DNA of 5,816 nt. Origin: Halomonas halophila (lineage in GTDB: Bacteria; Pseudomonadota; Gammaproteobacteria; Pseudomonadales; Halomonadaceae). The stretch is taken from contig DJIP01000120.1 in assembly GCA_002433675.1 (NCBI GenBank), positions 6,835-12,650 of the forward strand, in the 5' to 3' direction. This document shows, piece after piece, positions 5,292-5,816 of the stretch; the stretch's first letter is position 1, and every line of letters begins with the position of its first letter. A program made the position numbers and the translations under genes. The notes beneath the pieces were generated by a model that was given only the letters and a program-made list of their open reading frames with translations, had not been told where the DNA came from and ran no database searches.

Positions 5292-5816
5292 ATGACCGAC
5301 ACCGGAACGTCTCCCGACGACCTTCCCGCTATCCTCGCCGGCCCCATCCTGCGACGTTTGAGTCCCGAACGTCTGCGCATCTGGCTGGTCGCGAGCCGCC
5401 CGCTCAGCTTGACCCTCGAGCTGTCACCCAGCGGCGAGCCACCTCGCCAACAGCCACTTGGCGAAGATGACTACCGGCTGGTGCCGCTGGGTCGCCATGC
5501 CCTGCTCTACCTGATCGATGCGCCGCTGGATGAGCCCCTGCCCCAGGACACCCGGATCGACTACGACCTCAAGGTGACAGGCGAGCACGAAACCTCACTC
5601 GCCGAACTGGCGCCCCACCTCTGCCATGAGGGGCATGAAACACCCGCATTCGTGCTGGCATCGAGTCACCGACGCCTGCTGCACGGCTCCTGCCGTCGCC
5701 CCCACTACGATGGCCCGGATGGCCTGGCCCATCTGGACAACTGGCTCGCTCAGCGCCTCGACCGTCCCGAACAGTGGCCGGCCTGGCTGTTGATGACCGG
5801 CGACCAGATCTACGCC
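5292..5816 (+). CDS. PhoD-like metallophosphoesterase (alkaline phosphatase D family), N-terminal part
   Basis: The ATG at 5292 has AGGA five bases upstream and opens a frame that stays open for 175 codons to the window end, so the C-terminal catalytic part is missing. The N-terminus ILAGPILRRL followed by RIWLVASRPLSLTLEL suggests the beta-sandwich domain that precedes the catalytic domain. LLHGSCRRPHYDG (129-141) and LLMTGDQIYA (166-175) are hallmarks of the PhoD-like phosphatase family; D171 in the GDQIY motif is expected to be a metal ligand of the phosphoesterase site. Unlike classical secreted PhoD, no Tat or Sec signal peptide is visible, so the protein is probably cytoplasmic. Family resemblance is from memory of bacterial 'alkaline phosphatase family' proteins; substrate is unknown. 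It is divergent from the metal exporter and could share a control region with it. Confidence 0.85.
   Translation, partial: MTDTGTSPDDLPAILAGPILRRLSPERLRIWLVASRPLSLTLELSPSGEPPRQQPLGEDDYRLVPLGRHALLYLIDAPLDEPLPQDTRIDYDLKVTGEHETSLAELAPHLCHEGHETPAFVLASSHRRLLHGSCRRPHYDGPDGLAHLDNWLAQRLDRPEQWPAWLLMTGDQIYA

Noticed and set aside
1..5816. Search by eye for tRNA, rRNA, CRISPR arrays, insertion sequences and riboswitches
   Set aside because: No cloverleaf, regularly spaced repeat, transposase motif, terminal inverted repeats with target duplication or known riboswitch core was seen; this was inspection by eye, not a covariance-model search.

Overview
The window reads as ordinary chromosomal sequence from a GC-rich gammaproteobacterium. 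High GC at third codon positions, a CspA opening with [19 protein letters not shown], a stand-alone FMN/3Fe-4S glutamate-synthase-like protein and a leaderless PhoD-like phosphatase all suggest a halomonad (Halomonas or a relative). That taxonomic call is an inference from remembered protein resemblance, not a search. I see no tRNA, rRNA, CRISPR array, transposase or attachment site.

Layout. Positions 1-1349 (minus) hold the first 449 codons of an SLC13-family permease with two RCK_C (TrkA_C) domains in its cytoplasmic loop; its C-terminus lies off the left edge. Upstream of it, on the same strand, is a 68-residue CspA-family cold shock protein (1631-1837) with a long leader and a strong intrinsic terminator (1550-1576) that separates the two genes. 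After a regulatory gap, 2239-3888 (plus) encodes a 549-residue membrane-anchored protein carrying only the FMN/3Fe-4S synthase domain of glutamate synthase. It converges on a cation diffusion facilitator (4037-5032, minus) with a His-rich N-terminus; the 148-bp gap between them holds a terminator hairpin and a 35-nt pure pyrimidine tract with 7-bp tandem repeats. The CDF gene is divergent from the N-terminal 175 codons of a PhoD-like phosphatase (5292 to the window end). Their 259-bp shared gap holds three short perfect dyads just upstream of the CDF start and one weak small-ORF candidate.

The genes do not form a pathway: each appears to be its own transcription unit, covering anion or solute uptake, RNA chaperoning, an oxidoreductase of unknown substrate, divalent metal efflux and a phosphoesterase. 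No convincing new multi-gene system is present. The items most worth a second look are the stand-alone GltB-like protein, the stacked dyads before the metal exporter, the polypyrimidine repeat, and the structured cspA leader and 3' region.
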